A DNA stretch of 64,000 bases from Carcinoscorpius rotundicauda (GCA_011833715.1 CM022401.1:79914618-79978617); one strand, 5' to 3'; shown: positions 1 to 12,500, numbered from the stretch's first letter. The notes: generated by a model from the letters alone, not told the origin. Program-made: numbers and translations.

Positions 1-560
1 TTAGTGATAAATTGATGTAATTTACGCCGTTAGCAAAACTAAATAAAACTACATGTGTAAGAAACAATCTGTGATCTAGAACTAAATAGTGAAAAAGTAT
101 GAAAAATTTCCACACTACTGTTTACTGGGTGTGACAACAGAAATAATAACAAAATATTATTACTTTCGTCATATTTTTATATCCGTTTCTCGGCCAATGT
201 TATCTTACATTTACCTTATGGAAGTAAATACCAAGGTAAAGAATTGGTGGAGGCAAGGAAGAATTACTTCCACCATCGAAGAATAAAGACATAACCCAAT
301 AATAAAGCGCAGTGTTTTATTTCTATTGTAAAAGTAGAGTACAATCCAATGCTACGTCACATATTTCTGTAGCTTTACTCTACAAAAATTAAACAGTTTT
401 CAGGGACCAAGCGACTTTTAAACATTCGATAACAGTTTGTCAACCTTCTCCAGATAATGGTGATTCTAGTTAAGAGTATAAAGAATGTTCATAGCATCTG
501 CTTACCAAATCAAACTAAAATGTTAAATATAAAATTCTTACAATTACAATCTCCAAATCT
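1..560. other. No gene seen upstream of the satellite
   Basis: AT-rich sequence with no splice-flanked or family-recognisable open frame. A 65-codon frame at 89-286 has no recognisable domain and no exon signals, so I treat it as chance. The last bases run straight into the first, slightly divergent satellite unit. Confidence 0.6.
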
Positions 561-3500
561 GATATCGTAATGTTTGAAAGTGATAGTTTGTTCTAACTGA
601 ACGTGATAGTCGAGATCGTAATGTTTGAAAGGGATAGTTTGTTCTAACTGAACGTGATAGCTGAGATCGTAATGTTTGAAAGTGATAGTTTGTTCTAACT
701 GAACGTGATAGTCGAGATCGTAATGTTTGAAAGTGATAGTTTGTTCTAACTGAACGTGATAGTCGAGATCGTAATGTTTGAAAGTGATAGTTTGTTCTAA
801 CTGAACGTGATAGTCGAGATCGTAATGTTTGAAAGTGATAGTTTGTTCTAACTGAACGTGATAGATGAGATCGTAATGTTTGAAAGTGATAGTTTGTTCT
901 AACTGAACGTGATAGTCGAGATCGTAATGTTTGAAAGTGATAGTTTGTTCTAACTGAACGTGATAGCTGAGATCGTAATGTTTGAAAGTGATAGTTTGTT
1001 CTAACTGAACGTGATAGGTGAGATCGTAATGTTTGAATGGGATAGTTTGTTCTAACTGAACGTGATAGCTGAGATCGTAATGTTTGAAAGTGATAGTTTG
1101 TTCTAACTGAACGTGATAGTCGAGATCGTAATGTTTGAAAGTGATAGTTTGTTCTAACTGAACGTGATAGATGAGATCGTAATGTTTGAAAGTGATAGTT
1201 TGTTCTAACTGAACGTGATAGTCGAGATCGTAATGTTTGAAAGTGATAGTTTGTTCTAACTGAACGTGATAGTCGAGATCGTAATGTTTGAAAGTGATAG
1301 TTTGTTCTAACTGAACGTGATAGTCGAGATCGTAATGTTTGAAAGTGATAGTTTGTTCTAACTGAACGTGATAGTCGAGATCGTAATGTTTGAAAGTGAT
1401 AGTTTGTTCTAACTGAACGTGATAGATGAGATCGTAATGTTTGAAAGTGATAGTTTGTTCTAACTGAACGTGATAGTCGAGATCGTAATGTTTGAAAGTG
1501 ATAGTTTGTTCTAACTGAACGTGATAGCTGAGATCGTAATGTTTGAAAGTGATAGTTTGTTCTAACTGAACGTGATAGTCGAGATCGTAATGTTTGAAAG
1601 TGATAGTTTGTTCTAACTGAACGTGATAGTCGAGATCGTAATGTTTGAAAGTGATAGTTTGTTCTAACTGAACGTGATAGTCGAGATCGTAATGTTTGAA
1701 AGTGATAGTTTGTTCTAACTGAACGTGATAGATGAGATCGTAATGTTTGAAAGTGATAGTTTGTTCTAACTGAACGTGATAGTCGAGATCGTAATGTTTG
1801 AAAGTGATAGTTTGTTCTAACTGAACGTGATAGCTGAGATCGTAATGTTTGAAAGTGATAGTTTGTTCTAACTGAACGTGATAGTCGAGATCGTAATGTT
1901 TGAAAGTGATAGTTTGTTCTAACTGAACGTGATAGTCGAGATCGTAATGTTTGAAAGTGATAGTTTGTTCTAACTGAACGTGATAGTCGAGATCGTAATG
2001 TTTGAAAGTGATAGTTTGTTCTAACTGAACGTGATAGGTGAGATCGTAATGTTTGAAAGTGATAGTTTGTTCTAACTGAACGTGATAGTCGAGATCGTAA
2101 TGTTTGAAAGTGATAGTTTGTTCTAACTGAACGTGATAGCTGAGATCGTAATGTTTGAAAGTGATAGTTTGTTCTAACTGAACGTGATAGTCGAGATCGT
2201 AATGTTTGAATGGGATAGTTTGTTCTAACTGAACGTGATAGTCGAGATCGTAATGTTTGAAAGTGATAGTTTGTTCTAACTGAACGTGATAGGTGAGATC
2301 GTAATGTTTGAATGGGATAGTTTGTTCTAACTGAACGTGATAGCTGAGATCGTAATGTTTGAAAGTGATAGTTTGTTCTAACTGAACGTGATAGTCGAGA
2401 TCGTAATGTTTGAAAGTGATAGTTTGTTCTAACTGAACGTGATAGATGAGATCGTAATGTTTGAAAGTGATAGTTTGTTCTAACTGAACGTGATAGTCGA
2501 GATCGTAATGTTTGAATGGGATAGTTTGTTCTAACTGAACGTGATAGTCGAAATCGTGATGTTTGAAAGTGATAGTTTGTTCTAACTGAACGTGATAGTC
2601 GAGATCGTAATGTTTGAAAGTGATAGTTTGTTCTAACTGAACGTGATAGATGAGATCGTAATGTTTGAATGGGATAGTTTGTTCTAACTGAACGTGATAG
2701 GTGAGATCGTAATGTTTGAATGGGATAGTTTGTTCTAACTGAACGTGATAGTCGAGATCGTGATGTTTGAAAGTGATAGTTTGTTCTAACTGAACGTGAT
2801 AGTCGAGATCGTAATGTTTGAAAGTGATAGTTTGTTCTAACTGAACGTGATAGTCGAGATCGTAATGTTTGAAAGTGATAGTTTGTTCTAACTGAACGTG
2901 ATAGTCGAGATCGTAATGTTTGAAAGGGATAGTTTGTTCTAACTGAACGTGATAGTCGAGATCGTAATGTTTGAATGGGATAGTTTGTTCTAACTGAACG
3001 TGATAGTCGAGATCGTAATGTTTGAAAGTGATAGTTTGTTCTAACTGAACGTGATAGTCGAGATCGTAATGTTTGAATGGGATAGTTTGTTCTAACTGAA
3101 CGTGATAGCTGAGATCGTAATGTTTGAAAGTGATAGTTTGTTCTAACTGAACGTGATAGCTGAGATCGTAATGTTTGAAAGTGATAGTTTGTTCTAACTG
3201 AACGTGATAGTCGAGATCGTAATGTTTGAAAGTGATAGTTTGTTCTAACTGAACGTGATAGGTGAGATCGTAATGTTTGAATGGGATAGTTTGTTCTAAC
3301 TGAACGTGATAGCTGAGATCGTAATGTTTGAAAGTGATAGTTTGTTCTAACTGAACGTGATAGTCGAGATCGTAATGTTTGAAAGTGATAGTTTGTTCTA
3401 ACTGAACGTGATAGATGAGATCGTAATGTTTGAAAGTGATAGTTTGTTCTAACTGAACGTGATAGTCGAGATCGTAATGTTTGAATGGGATAGTTTGTTC

Positions 3501-4946
3501 TAACTGAACGTGATAGTCGAAATCGTAATGTTTGAATGGGATAGTTTGTTCTAACTGAACGTGATAGTCGAGATCGTAATGTTTGAAAGTGATAGTTTGT
3601 TCTAACTGAACGTGATAGGTGAGATCGTAATGTTTGAATGGGATAGTTTGTTCTAACTGAACGTGATAGGTGAGATCGTAATGTTTGAATGGGATAGTTT
3701 GTTCTAACTGAACGTGATAGTCGAGATCGTGATGTTTGAAAGTGATAGTTTGTTCTAACTGAACGTGATAGTCGAGATCGTAATGTTTGAAAGTGATAGT
3801 TTGTTCTAACTGAACGTGATAGTCGAGATCGTAATGTTTGAAAGTGATAGTTTGTTCTAACTGAACGTGATAGTCGAGATCGTAATGTTTGAAAGGGATA
3901 GTTTGTTCTAACTGAACGTGATAGTCGAGATCGTAATGTTTGAATGGGATAGTTTGTTCTAACTGAACGTGATAGTCGAGATCGTAATGTTTGAAAGTGA
4001 TAGTTTGTTCTAACTGAACGTGATAGTCGAGATCGTAATGTTTGAATGGGATAGTTTGTTCTAACTGAACGTGATAGCTGAGATCGTAATGTTTGAAAGT
4101 GATAGTTTGTTCTAACTGAACGTGATAGCTGAGATCGTAATGTTTGAAAGTGATAGTTTGTTCTAACTGAACGTGATAGTCGAGATCGTAATGTTTGAAA
4201 GTGATAGTTTGTTCTAACTGAACGTGATAGATGAGATCGTAATGTTTGAAAGTGATAGTTTGTTCTAACTGAACGTGATAGTCGAGATCGTAATGTTTGA
4301 AAGTGATAGTTTGTTCTAACTGAACGTGATAGCTGAGATCGTAATGTTTGAAAGTGATAGTTTGTTCTAACTGAACGTGATAGTCGAGATCGTAATGTTT
4401 GAATGGGATAGTTTGTTCTAACTGAACGTGATAGTCGAGATCGTAATGTTTGAAAGTGATAGTTTGTTCTAACTGAACGTGATAGTCGAGATCGTAATGT
4501 TTGAAAGTGATAGTTTGTTCTAACTGAACGTGATAGCTGAGATCGTAATGTTTGAAAGTGATAGTTTGTTCTAACTGAACGTGTTAGGTGAGATCGTAAT
4601 GTTTGAATGGGATAGTTTGTTCTAACTGAACGTGATAGTCGAGATCGTGATGTTTGAAAGTGATAGTTTGTTCTAACTGAACGTGATAGTCGAAATCGTA
4701 ATGTTTGAAAGGGATAGTTTGTTCTAACTGAACGTGATAGTCGAAATCGTAATGTTTGAATGGGATAGTTTGTTCTAACTGAACGTGATAGTCGAGATCG
4801 TAATGTTTGAAAGTGATAGTTTGTTCTAACTGAACGTGATAGTCGAGATCGTAATGTTTGAAAGTGATAGTTTGTTCTAACTGAACGTGATAGTCGAGAT
4901 CGTAATGTTTGAAAGGGACAGTTTGTTCTAACTGAACGTGATAATT
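561..4946. repeat. 51-bp satellite array, about 86 units
   Basis: The unit contains GAGATCGTAATGTTTGAAAG followed by TGATAGTTTGTTCTAACTGA and ACGTGATAG plus two variable bases. Unit starts step by exactly 51 bases from 561 to 4896. Variation is concentrated at two sites: the dinucleotide before GAGATC (TC, CT, AT or GT) and the segment GAAAGTG / GAATGGG / GAAAGGG. Rarer variants are GAAATC and CGTGATG. Although 51 is divisible by three, the unit carries stops (TGATAG), so it is not a coding repeat. Near-identity over 4.4 kb implies recent unequal exchange or amplification. Confidence 0.97.
2292..4232. repeat. 969-bp higher-order repeat (19 satellite units, two copies)
   Basis: Classifying units by their variable bases, the 19 units from about 2292 to 3263 match in order the 19 units from about 3264 to 4232. 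The match includes rare markers: the GAAATC unit, the CGTGATG unit, the GAAAGGG unit and the CT-CT doublet. I count two mismatched units. Offset is 3261-2292 = 969 = 19 x 51. Confidence 0.8.
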
Positions 4947-5780
4947 TTTAAAATTAAATTCGATATGTGAGAGTGTTCCATGTGAAAGGGATAGTTTGTT
5001 TTAAACATATCTCTTGACTGGTATCAACGTTTGTGAGGAAAAATTTGTTTGAACGAAATTCCATATTTGGTGTAATAAACTTTGCAAAGATAGTTTTTTC
5101 TAACTGATCACTTTCCACATCGTCAGGTTTGCAATGAGTAATTTGTATTAACTGTTTTTTTTAATTTTGTATTGTAAAGTTTTAAATAGATACTTTGTTC
5201 TAAACCTGATATCGTGGTTTATAAGAAATATTTTTTTTCTAAACAAAATCTACATAACGCATCGTAACGTTTAAAATGGGTGATTTGTTTTAATGATACA
5301 TAAAAAACTCACAAAAAACAGCAACAAAGGGAAATACGAAATGTACAGGTTCTTGTAAAGTATTCCATTATGACATAACAGAGATGTTATTAGTCACCAT
5401 ACTGTTTTATCTGACGGTTAAAAGTTCTTTGAAATTTCTGAGGACTTTTTCAATTGAGCTATAGAGACTGTAGTTAATCTTACTACTTTTGTCTACATAG
5501 TTTTAACCCACGTGCTGTTGGTACAAATTTTGCACTGCAGTTACATATTTTTACTTCAGTTTTACTCTACGATAGTAGTGAAAACGTAGCTGATTAGTTT
5601 TGTTATTGGTATAAAGTTAAAGGACTTAAACTTCCATGCGATTTCTCTTTGAACTGAAAATCATACAGAAACGGTAATCCGGACAAGTAGTTTTGTAACG
5701 TGGTATCAGCGCCGTTCGGAAGTAACTTTAAAACAGTCACGGGTTAAATGATATGTAGAAAAAGTTATTATCTTATTGGC
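4947..5780. repeat. Decayed satellite edge, then unannotated DNA
   Basis: After the last regular unit the sequence keeps scattered pieces of the 51-bp unit, such as GTGAAAGGGATAGTTTGTTT near 4982 and ATCGTAACGTTTAAAATGGG near 5260. Spacing and identity fall away with distance. I see no gene from there to about 5780. Confidence 0.5.
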
Positions 5781-5783
5781 AAA

Positions 5784-5860
5784 GCCCCCCTCAGTGGCAC
5801 AGAGGTATACCTGCGTATTTAAAACGTCAGAAACTAGGTTTGGATCGTTTGATAGTTTGA
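5784..5860 (+). mobile_element. SINE-2 fragment (head only)
   Basis: GCCCCCCTCAGTGGCACAG followed by a diverged body resembles the head of the SINE-2 family (best copies at 11558 and 13318). The B-box region and tail are poorly preserved, so this is an old or truncated copy. Confidence 0.45.
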
Positions 5861-6079
5861 TCCAAAGTTCATGGGAGTATTTCTATGTTTTGATGTATGA
5901 AACCAATAGGGCAAAACAAAACCGGCTTCATAATGTAAACTTTGGAGCCTAAATAGCAAACGAAGAAATATCAATGAACTGGATTTTAAAGGTTTTTATC
6001 TAGTTTTTATCCCTTGCCATTATTACTTAGAACTTGGTAATCTAATCACAAGTGAATTAAACTTACTTTAAGGCCACCA

Positions 6080-6350
6080 AAGGCCTGGCATGGCCGAGCG
6101 CGTTAAGGCGTGCACTCGTAATCCGAGGGTCGCGGGTTCGCGCCCGAGTCGCGCTAAACATGCTCGCCCTCCCAGCCGTGGGGGTGTATAATGTGACGGT
6201 CAATCCCACTATTCGTTGGTAAAAGAGTAGCCCAAGAGTCGGCGGTGGGTGGTGATGACTAGCTGCCTTCCCTCTAGTCTTACACTGCTAAATTAGGGAC
6301 GGCTAGCACAGATAGCCCTCGAGTAGCTTTGTGCGAAATTCCAAAAACAA
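6080..6350 (+). mobile_element. SINE-1, full-length young copy with TSD
   Basis: tRNA-like head GGCCTGGCATGGCCGAGCGC with a B-box-like GGTTCGCGCCC at 6135-6145, then a central domain containing AGAGTAGCCCAAGAG and CTGCCTTCCCTCTAGTCTTA, and the family tail GTAGCTTTGTGCGAAATTCC. The 11-bp direct repeat TAAGGCCACCA flanks it at 6069-6079 and 6351-6361, a target-site duplication from retrotransposition. The tRNA part looks most like a Thr (CGT)-type or related tRNA; that assignment is tentative. Confidence 0.93.
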
Positions 6351-6923
6351 TAAGGCCACCATAATAATATTTTAGTGACACTTCCCAGCTGACTTACAAC
6401 GCTAGAAACCGGATTTAGATACTCGGGATGGGAGGAACATAACTTGTTTTGTGCTTAATTCCAAACCAACATAATCATCTAGTGACCAGTCATAGCAGCA
6501 CATATTTTCAAGCGACAGATTAACTTATTCTGTGTTCCCAGTATCGACATCCGTTAACAACGACAAAATCTCTGTGATTAATAGAATTATCTCATTATTT
6601 TGTCTTTTATTTAACGAACGTGGGTTAGCCCTGTAGTCAAACTTCGGGTTTGAGAGGTGGCGACTATGGTTCTATTCCGTACGATAGGTTCGAATATTTT
6701 TCTTACTTTAAGACGTGGATATATTATAAAGTGACAATCAATCTCTTAATATGAATGATGGGGGAGAAAGTGCAATTGACTGGTGGGTTTTATTTAATGA
6801 AAAGCTCAAAATTAGGGACGGTTTCGCTTCTTCTTTGTAGATATTTTGGTATGTTGGATCTTAGGTAGCCAGGAGGGTCAGGTGCAAACAACCGAAAGCT
6901 GCAGATAGGATCAGGTTTGGTTT

Positions 6924-7175
6924 GAATTTCGCGCAAAGTTACACGAGGACTATATGCGCTAGCCGTACTTAATTTAGCACTGTAAGACTACAGGGAAGGC
7001 AGCCAGTCATCGCCAACTCTTGGGCTACCCTTTTACCAATGAATAGTGGGATTGACCGTTACGTTATAACGTCCCCAAGGCTGAAAGGGCAAGCATGGCT
7101 GGTGTGATAGGTATTCGAACCCGCGATCCTCAGACTACGAGTCGAGTGCCTTAACCACATGGCCATGCCAGGCCG
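6924..7175 (-). mobile_element. SINE-1 copy
   Basis: Reverse-strand copy. It starts with the tail complement (AATTTCGCGCAAAGTTACAC), contains the central domain, and ends with the head complement GGCCATGCCAGGCC. It is moderately diverged and I saw no clean target-site duplication. Confidence 0.85.
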
Positions 7176-7556
7176 ATAGAATCAGAGGCTTGGCCAAAAA
7201 TATAAAAATAAAAATACTTCTTTTTTAACAAATTAATTTGAAACGTCGTAATAGCCACTGCGGTTCCATAATAATGTGTAGAGTTGAGAAACGTAGTTAA
7301 CTTCACACTTATACTCTGTAAAAAGTTTGAAACTGTGTTCATCATATATAATACATATATAAATGTGTATATCTACACTGCATCGGTTGATGTGAAAGAA
7401 ACTGTCACACATACGGTTTAGCATGTGGTTAGATAGTGTTATGTATATGTGTAAATATTTTGTAAACGACAACATGTCGTGTTGTGTTTGAATTTTCATT
7501 TCTATTATTCATTTTTCCATATTGATATTATTGTTTCGAAGTTTAAACTAATATTT
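7176..7556. other. Stretch without a recognised feature
   Basis: AT-rich DNA between a SINE-1 and the possible LTR. Open frames here are short, overlap one another and show no family motif. Confidence 0.5.
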
Positions 7557-8406
7557 TGTTATTCATTTAGGGTAACATTTTAGAATTTTCTTGAATTAAG
7601 TGGACCAATCATATGTTTGTAAATGAGTGCTGGTGACTTCGTGTCTAGACGTATAGTCTCGTACAAGAACGGACATGTGCGATTGTTCTGGAGACCTGTA
7701 GAACTTTCGCGGTCTTTCGGGGAGTTTAGGCCTACAATATATAAACAGACGAAGATGCGAGAGACAGGATTGATTAAGAGAGATTGAGTCATTAGTTTTA
7801 TTCAAAGAAAAGAGTGAGAGTTTCAGTCATCAGTTTTTATTCGAAAAAGGAAGATAGATTCAGTCATTAGTTTTATTCGAAGACAAAGAGTGAGATTCAG
7901 ACATCAGTTTTATTTCAAAAGAAGAGAGTTAGTTATTTGAGAAAGATTAAGTGTTTGCTGTGAATATTCAACTTGGATTTGTGACTAAAGTTAGATCTAC
8001 GGAAGCTGTGACATTATTTCGTCAATCTCTACGATACTTTTGAATTACTGCTTGTGCTGAGAGACGGCGAATTTATTGAACTGTGAACTATTTCGGAATT
8101 TCTTCGTGGGACCAAATTCATACCCTAGACTGGAATTTGAGACTTTCATTTTAGATCATTATATTAGATACAGGCCAGTACCGTTTTGTATTGTGATTAA
8201 TTTTGAAGTTTGAAACTAGTATTATTTTGTTTCGTAATTAATTCCGAATGTTGTAACTTAATATCTGTCACTGTTATTATATAATTTATGTTATATCTGT
8301 TATATTTGTTAATAGTTTAGTGTAATAAATTATACAAGCTGTTATCTGCGTTTTTTCTGTTGCGTTTAGTCTACGAAGAACTTAAAACATCAAAAAATAC
8401 GTAACA
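7557..8406 (+). mobile_element. Possible solo LTR of an LTR retroelement
   Basis: A TATA box (ATATATAAAC near 7737) is followed by a long transcribed-type segment and a poly(A) signal AATAAA near 8322, which is the U3-R-U5 order of an LTR. The proposed ends TGTTA (7557-7561) and TAACA (8402-8406) are short inverted termini. I found no matching target-site duplication and no gag/pol coding sequence, so the boundaries and the identity are tentative. It could instead be another non-coding repeat. Confidence 0.33.
7783..7937 (+). repeat. About four 37-bp imperfect repeats inside the putative LTR
   Basis: Four successive units share CAGTCATTAGTTTTATTCGA and an A/G-rich spacer (AAAGAGTGAGATT). They start near 7786, 7827, 7864 and 7900 and are imperfect. 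They lie just downstream of the TATA box, in what would be the R/leader part. Confidence 0.6.
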
Positions 8407-8557
8407 ATAGGAAGTTGATATAAAGTTAAAACTTGAACTTTCCGTTGTTGTAGGCTTAAATAGCTACTTAGCTTAACAAGTAGTTTCATATTGAAGTTAG
8501 TTTTAGCATGGGGGCTGAATAGTGAAGCATAATTAAACGTATTTTTGCTTCCTTGTT

Positions 8558-8673
8558 GTTAATAAGCACAAAGCTATACAATGAACGATTTGTTCTCTGC
8601 TCGTCGAGGGTATCGAAACCCTATTTTTAATGTTATAAGACCTCGGACTTACCACTGAGCCACCAGGATGAAA
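8558..8673 (-). mobile_element. SINE-2 copy
   Basis: Reverse-strand copy: tail complement AAGCACAAAGCTATACAATG, B-box complement GGGTATCGAAACCC and head complement CTTACCACTGAGCCACCAGG. Diverged relative to 11558-11680. Confidence 0.75.
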
Positions 8674-9400
8674 CTTAAATACGGCATTCACCACATTCAG
8701 CACTTTTATCGAAGTCTTAATTTACATTTTTGAAACATTCACTTAATAACAACATATTAACGTTAGAATGAAACGGTCTGAAAAAATACAATAGAAATAT
8801 AATTGTGATAATGATGGTTTGAGCGAACGTGCTAAAACTGTTACCATTTATATAAAAATATTTTTCTGTTTCATTTTCACTTAAGTTTTACACTTAATAT
8901 CACATTTACAGGCATTGATAACGTCGCATTTATGCCTTCCACGTTTTCTATAATAGCGTGTAATAAATTAAAACTGTTTTTCTTGTAACATAGAGTACAT
9001 TATACTACGCCGTAAGATAACTTGTAAACAAAACTTAAATTAATTAAGGTATTAACCGTATCTTGAGAATCTCGGTGACGTATATAGATCAGTCTTTTCC
9101 TTTTGCAATTTTTACGCTTCATTAATAATGCGTGGACAAAATACCTGGAATATTTCTTTGATTGAAATGCATAAAGTGAAACCAAGTTGTTTTTTTTCGG
9201 CATTTAGAATTTAAAACATAAAAATTAAACAAGACTAGAGGTTAATGTCGAAGCAAAATGTGCTGAAGGCAACTTTGGGGTCTGAACAGAAGGAAACACG
9301 ATCTGAAACTTTTCGAGTCAAAAGATTTCCGTCGATTCTGACAGCGGTATTACCAATATCCTCACTGACCAAACCAGGAATTGGGAGTCATTGAAGGTTC
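8674..9400. other. Upstream flank of gene 1; nothing firm
   Basis: AT-rich, with no recognisable gene or repeat. It is the region immediately 5' of the promoter-like sequence of the Vg1/univin-type gene, so it may hold regulatory DNA, but I see no specific site before 9408. Confidence 0.4.
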
Positions 9401-9407
9401 ACGTGCA

Positions 9408-9500
9408 TGACGTCATTACTATTAGTATTCCAGTAGTTAGAGGATATAGCACGTAACCTGTATCCAATATATAATACCGCACATGGAAAGAAATCCACGT
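9408..9500 (+). promoter_or_regulatory. Putative promoter of gene 1 (CRE plus TATA-like)
   Basis: A perfect CRE/ATF octamer TGACGTCA lies at 9408-9415, and a CCAAT overlapping a TATA-like ATATATAATA lies at about 9463-9475. With normal TATA spacing transcription would begin near 9500. That would leave out the first ATG (9483) and favour ATG 9552 or 9567 as the start. The sites are seen; the promoter role is inferred. Confidence 0.4.
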
Positions 9501-12500
9501 ATTGTCCATCTTGAATTTGTAGAAAGAGACAAAGAGACAGAGACAGGGGAGATGTTGTCAACAGACATGCTTCTTGTTTCACCTTCGAGTTGTGTGTTTT
9601 CCTCTCGAGGAATATCTTTTTTCATACTGGATCTCCTCGTGTTGAACGTAATATTCGCTTCTTTTAGCTTGCCAGCGGTCCAAGGGGGAAATCTGATTTC
9701 TGAGGAGCAGATGACAGGTACACGTGCTCAGGATCAACAGATGAGTAAGAACATATCAATACCTCACTTTGTGTACGAGCTGTATGAGGATATGTTGGTG
9801 TCTGATTGCAACAAGACAGTTATTAGAACCGTACCTGCTACTGGTAAGATCCTCATCTTCCTTTGTTGTTGTTGTTTTTATTTAGGGGATACATAAGAAA
9901 ATCCATATACTTAGGCCAACACCTTAATTATAAAACCTTCGAATAAGTTCGGTTTGTCTTGACATCCACGAGGGATATCTGCGCTAGCCGTCCATAATTT
10001 ACCAGCGTAAGACTAGAGGGAAGGCAACTAGTCATCATCACCAACCACCAACTCTTGGGCTACTCTTTTAGCAACGAACAGTGGGATTGACCATAACATT
10101 GTTACGCTTCCACGGGTGAAAGGGCAAGCATACTTGGTGGGAGGGGAATTGTATGTGAAGCACTCTAACCAGCTGGCCATGTCGGGGCCCCTTCGTATGA
10201 GAACTAAACTAAAAGTTATTACTCATGTAAATGATATTTTGTTTTAAAAATAAAAGGTTATTTGGTTTAAATTGTTTGTTTAATGCATCTGCCTGAGGAG
10301 TAGAAGAGAGAAATGTCGTCTGGAATTATAATTCAGGAAGACACATCAAATAAAATCTTAAAACTTCCTAAAAAGACTCTCCTAACATACAACATTTTCC
10401 TGAAACATTGCTTATTTTGTGAAAAATAATTGTCGATTTTTTTTCCAAATCCATTTTTTTATCTGCCATGTTGGTACTTAAAAAACAAGTTTGATGTAAA
10501 CAGCAAAAGTAAAAGCAATAAGAAAGAGTCTTCTCTGTCAATATTTGCATCCATTATCCACACAATAAATACCTTTTGTTCGTTGCAAGCAAAATATTTT
10601 AATGAGATTATATTATGTAAGAAATGTTTCTTACATTGATACATGTGAATAGGTGATATAACTGGATCTTTTATAGCCTTTTTTTGATATTTATGTATTA
10701 AAACGTGAATTTGAACGCCACTTATCTTTTAGTTGATTTAAGGTACTTTCTTAGAAAAGTTTGTTTGTTTGTTTTGGAATTTCGCACAAAGCTACTCGAG
10801 GGCTATCTGTGCTAGCCGTCCCTAATTTAGCAGTGTAAGACTAGAGGGAAGGCAGCTAATCATCACCACCCACCGCCAACTCTTGGGCTACTCTTTTACC
10901 AACGAATAGTGGGATTGACCGTCACATTATACACCCCCCACGGATGGGAGGGCGAGCATGTTTAGCGCGACGCGGGCGCGAACCCGCGACCCTCGGATTA
11001 CGAGTCACACGCCTTACGCGCTCGGCCATGCCAGGCCATTCTTAGAAAAGTAAAATTAGTTTTAAATTGTTACATATATATATATATATATATATTTACT
11101 TTTGTATATTTTAAATATTTTAGTACTATTTTCCTTTACAGTTGCAATACACTAAAGTATATTACTTATCATTTATCACCCAAATTGGGGCATACATACT
11201 GGAGGAGCAAATTCCCCACGAAACTGCTTCAACTGGCTTTGTCTTACAAAAAAACGTGGCAAGTTTATTGGTGGAGGAACAGATTCCTCATGGGTCTGCT
11301 TCAAACCAGCTCAGTCCTCACTCATGAGGAATCTACGTGTGATTTAAACCTCAATACTTTTGTGTCCAGACGCCCATTTGATGATTCTCTGTCCCAAGTC
11401 GTACAGGCCATCTTATCAATTACATTACATTAAAACTTTTGGGCTCCAGAGGCTAGGCTGGTGCACAGTTGCAACGCAGCAATTTTTGAGTACTTTAAAA
11501 TTCAACAGTTAGCCATCACTCCATTACCCACACACGCCCACTTTATAATAATATACCTGCCCCCCAGTGGCTCAGCGGTACGTCTGCGGACTTACACGCT
11601 AAAATCCGGGTTTCGATACCCGTGGTGGGCAGAGCACAGATAGCCCATTGTGTAGCTTTGTGCTTAATTCAAAACTACAAAATAATATACCATTAATACA
11701 ATACGGTTTTACTGCATTTAATATAAGATTTACAGTGTAATGTTAGTTGTGTAACAATAATAGGTTTAGGCTGTAAAGGGTGGACGAAACAGACCACTAT
11801 ACACAAAAGCACTATAAAGCTTTTTAATGATAAAAAACATTTAGTTTTTCGTTTTTGTAACTTTATATTTTTTCAGCTATTAATCAAAATGTTCATAAAA
11901 ATATATAAATTTGACTGTTTTGAAAAATAAAAATAAATATTCTAAACAATTAGAATTAAATACGCTAATAAGAATTTCATGTCCTATGATCTGCTTCAGA
12001 TCTACCCATCTTTTTTCTCTGTTATTATATGAATTATATAACCTGGGGGTTAAGTACTCGAAATCTGAGGATTGTGGGTTCGAATCCCAGTCACCAAACA
12101 TGTTTGCCCTATAAGCTGTGGAGGTTTTACAATGTGATAGTCAATCCAGCTGTGCGTTGATGAAAAACTGGAGTTGTTCGTGAGTGGTGTCGATTAGCTA
12201 ACTGCCTTCCCTCTAGTCCATCATTGTTAAATTAGGAACGACAAGCGCAGACAAACCTTGTGTAGCTTTGCACGAAATTTAAAAACAAACAAATAAGCTA
12301 AATTGTTTGATATATTCATCCTCATATATTTATTATTTCTTGGAGATATTACATGAGAAAACAGGAATTGTCCGAAATGATTATCTACAGCCCCAAGGGA
12401 AGGTTATTTCTGGGTTACTAGCCTGCATGCCAGTTTATAAATTTCGCAGGTTCTTGGAACTATTAAACAATAAAATCAGTAACTGCCCGAAATAATTATT

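Noticed and set aside
561..4946. CRISPR-like array
   Set aside because: There is no repeat-spacer alternation; the whole 51-bp unit is repeated, and the context is eukaryotic.
6080..6160. Possible functional tRNA genes at the SINE heads
   Set aside because: Each tRNA-like part continues into the same SINE body and tail and many copies have target-site duplications, so they are SINE promoters. Acceptor stems do not close.
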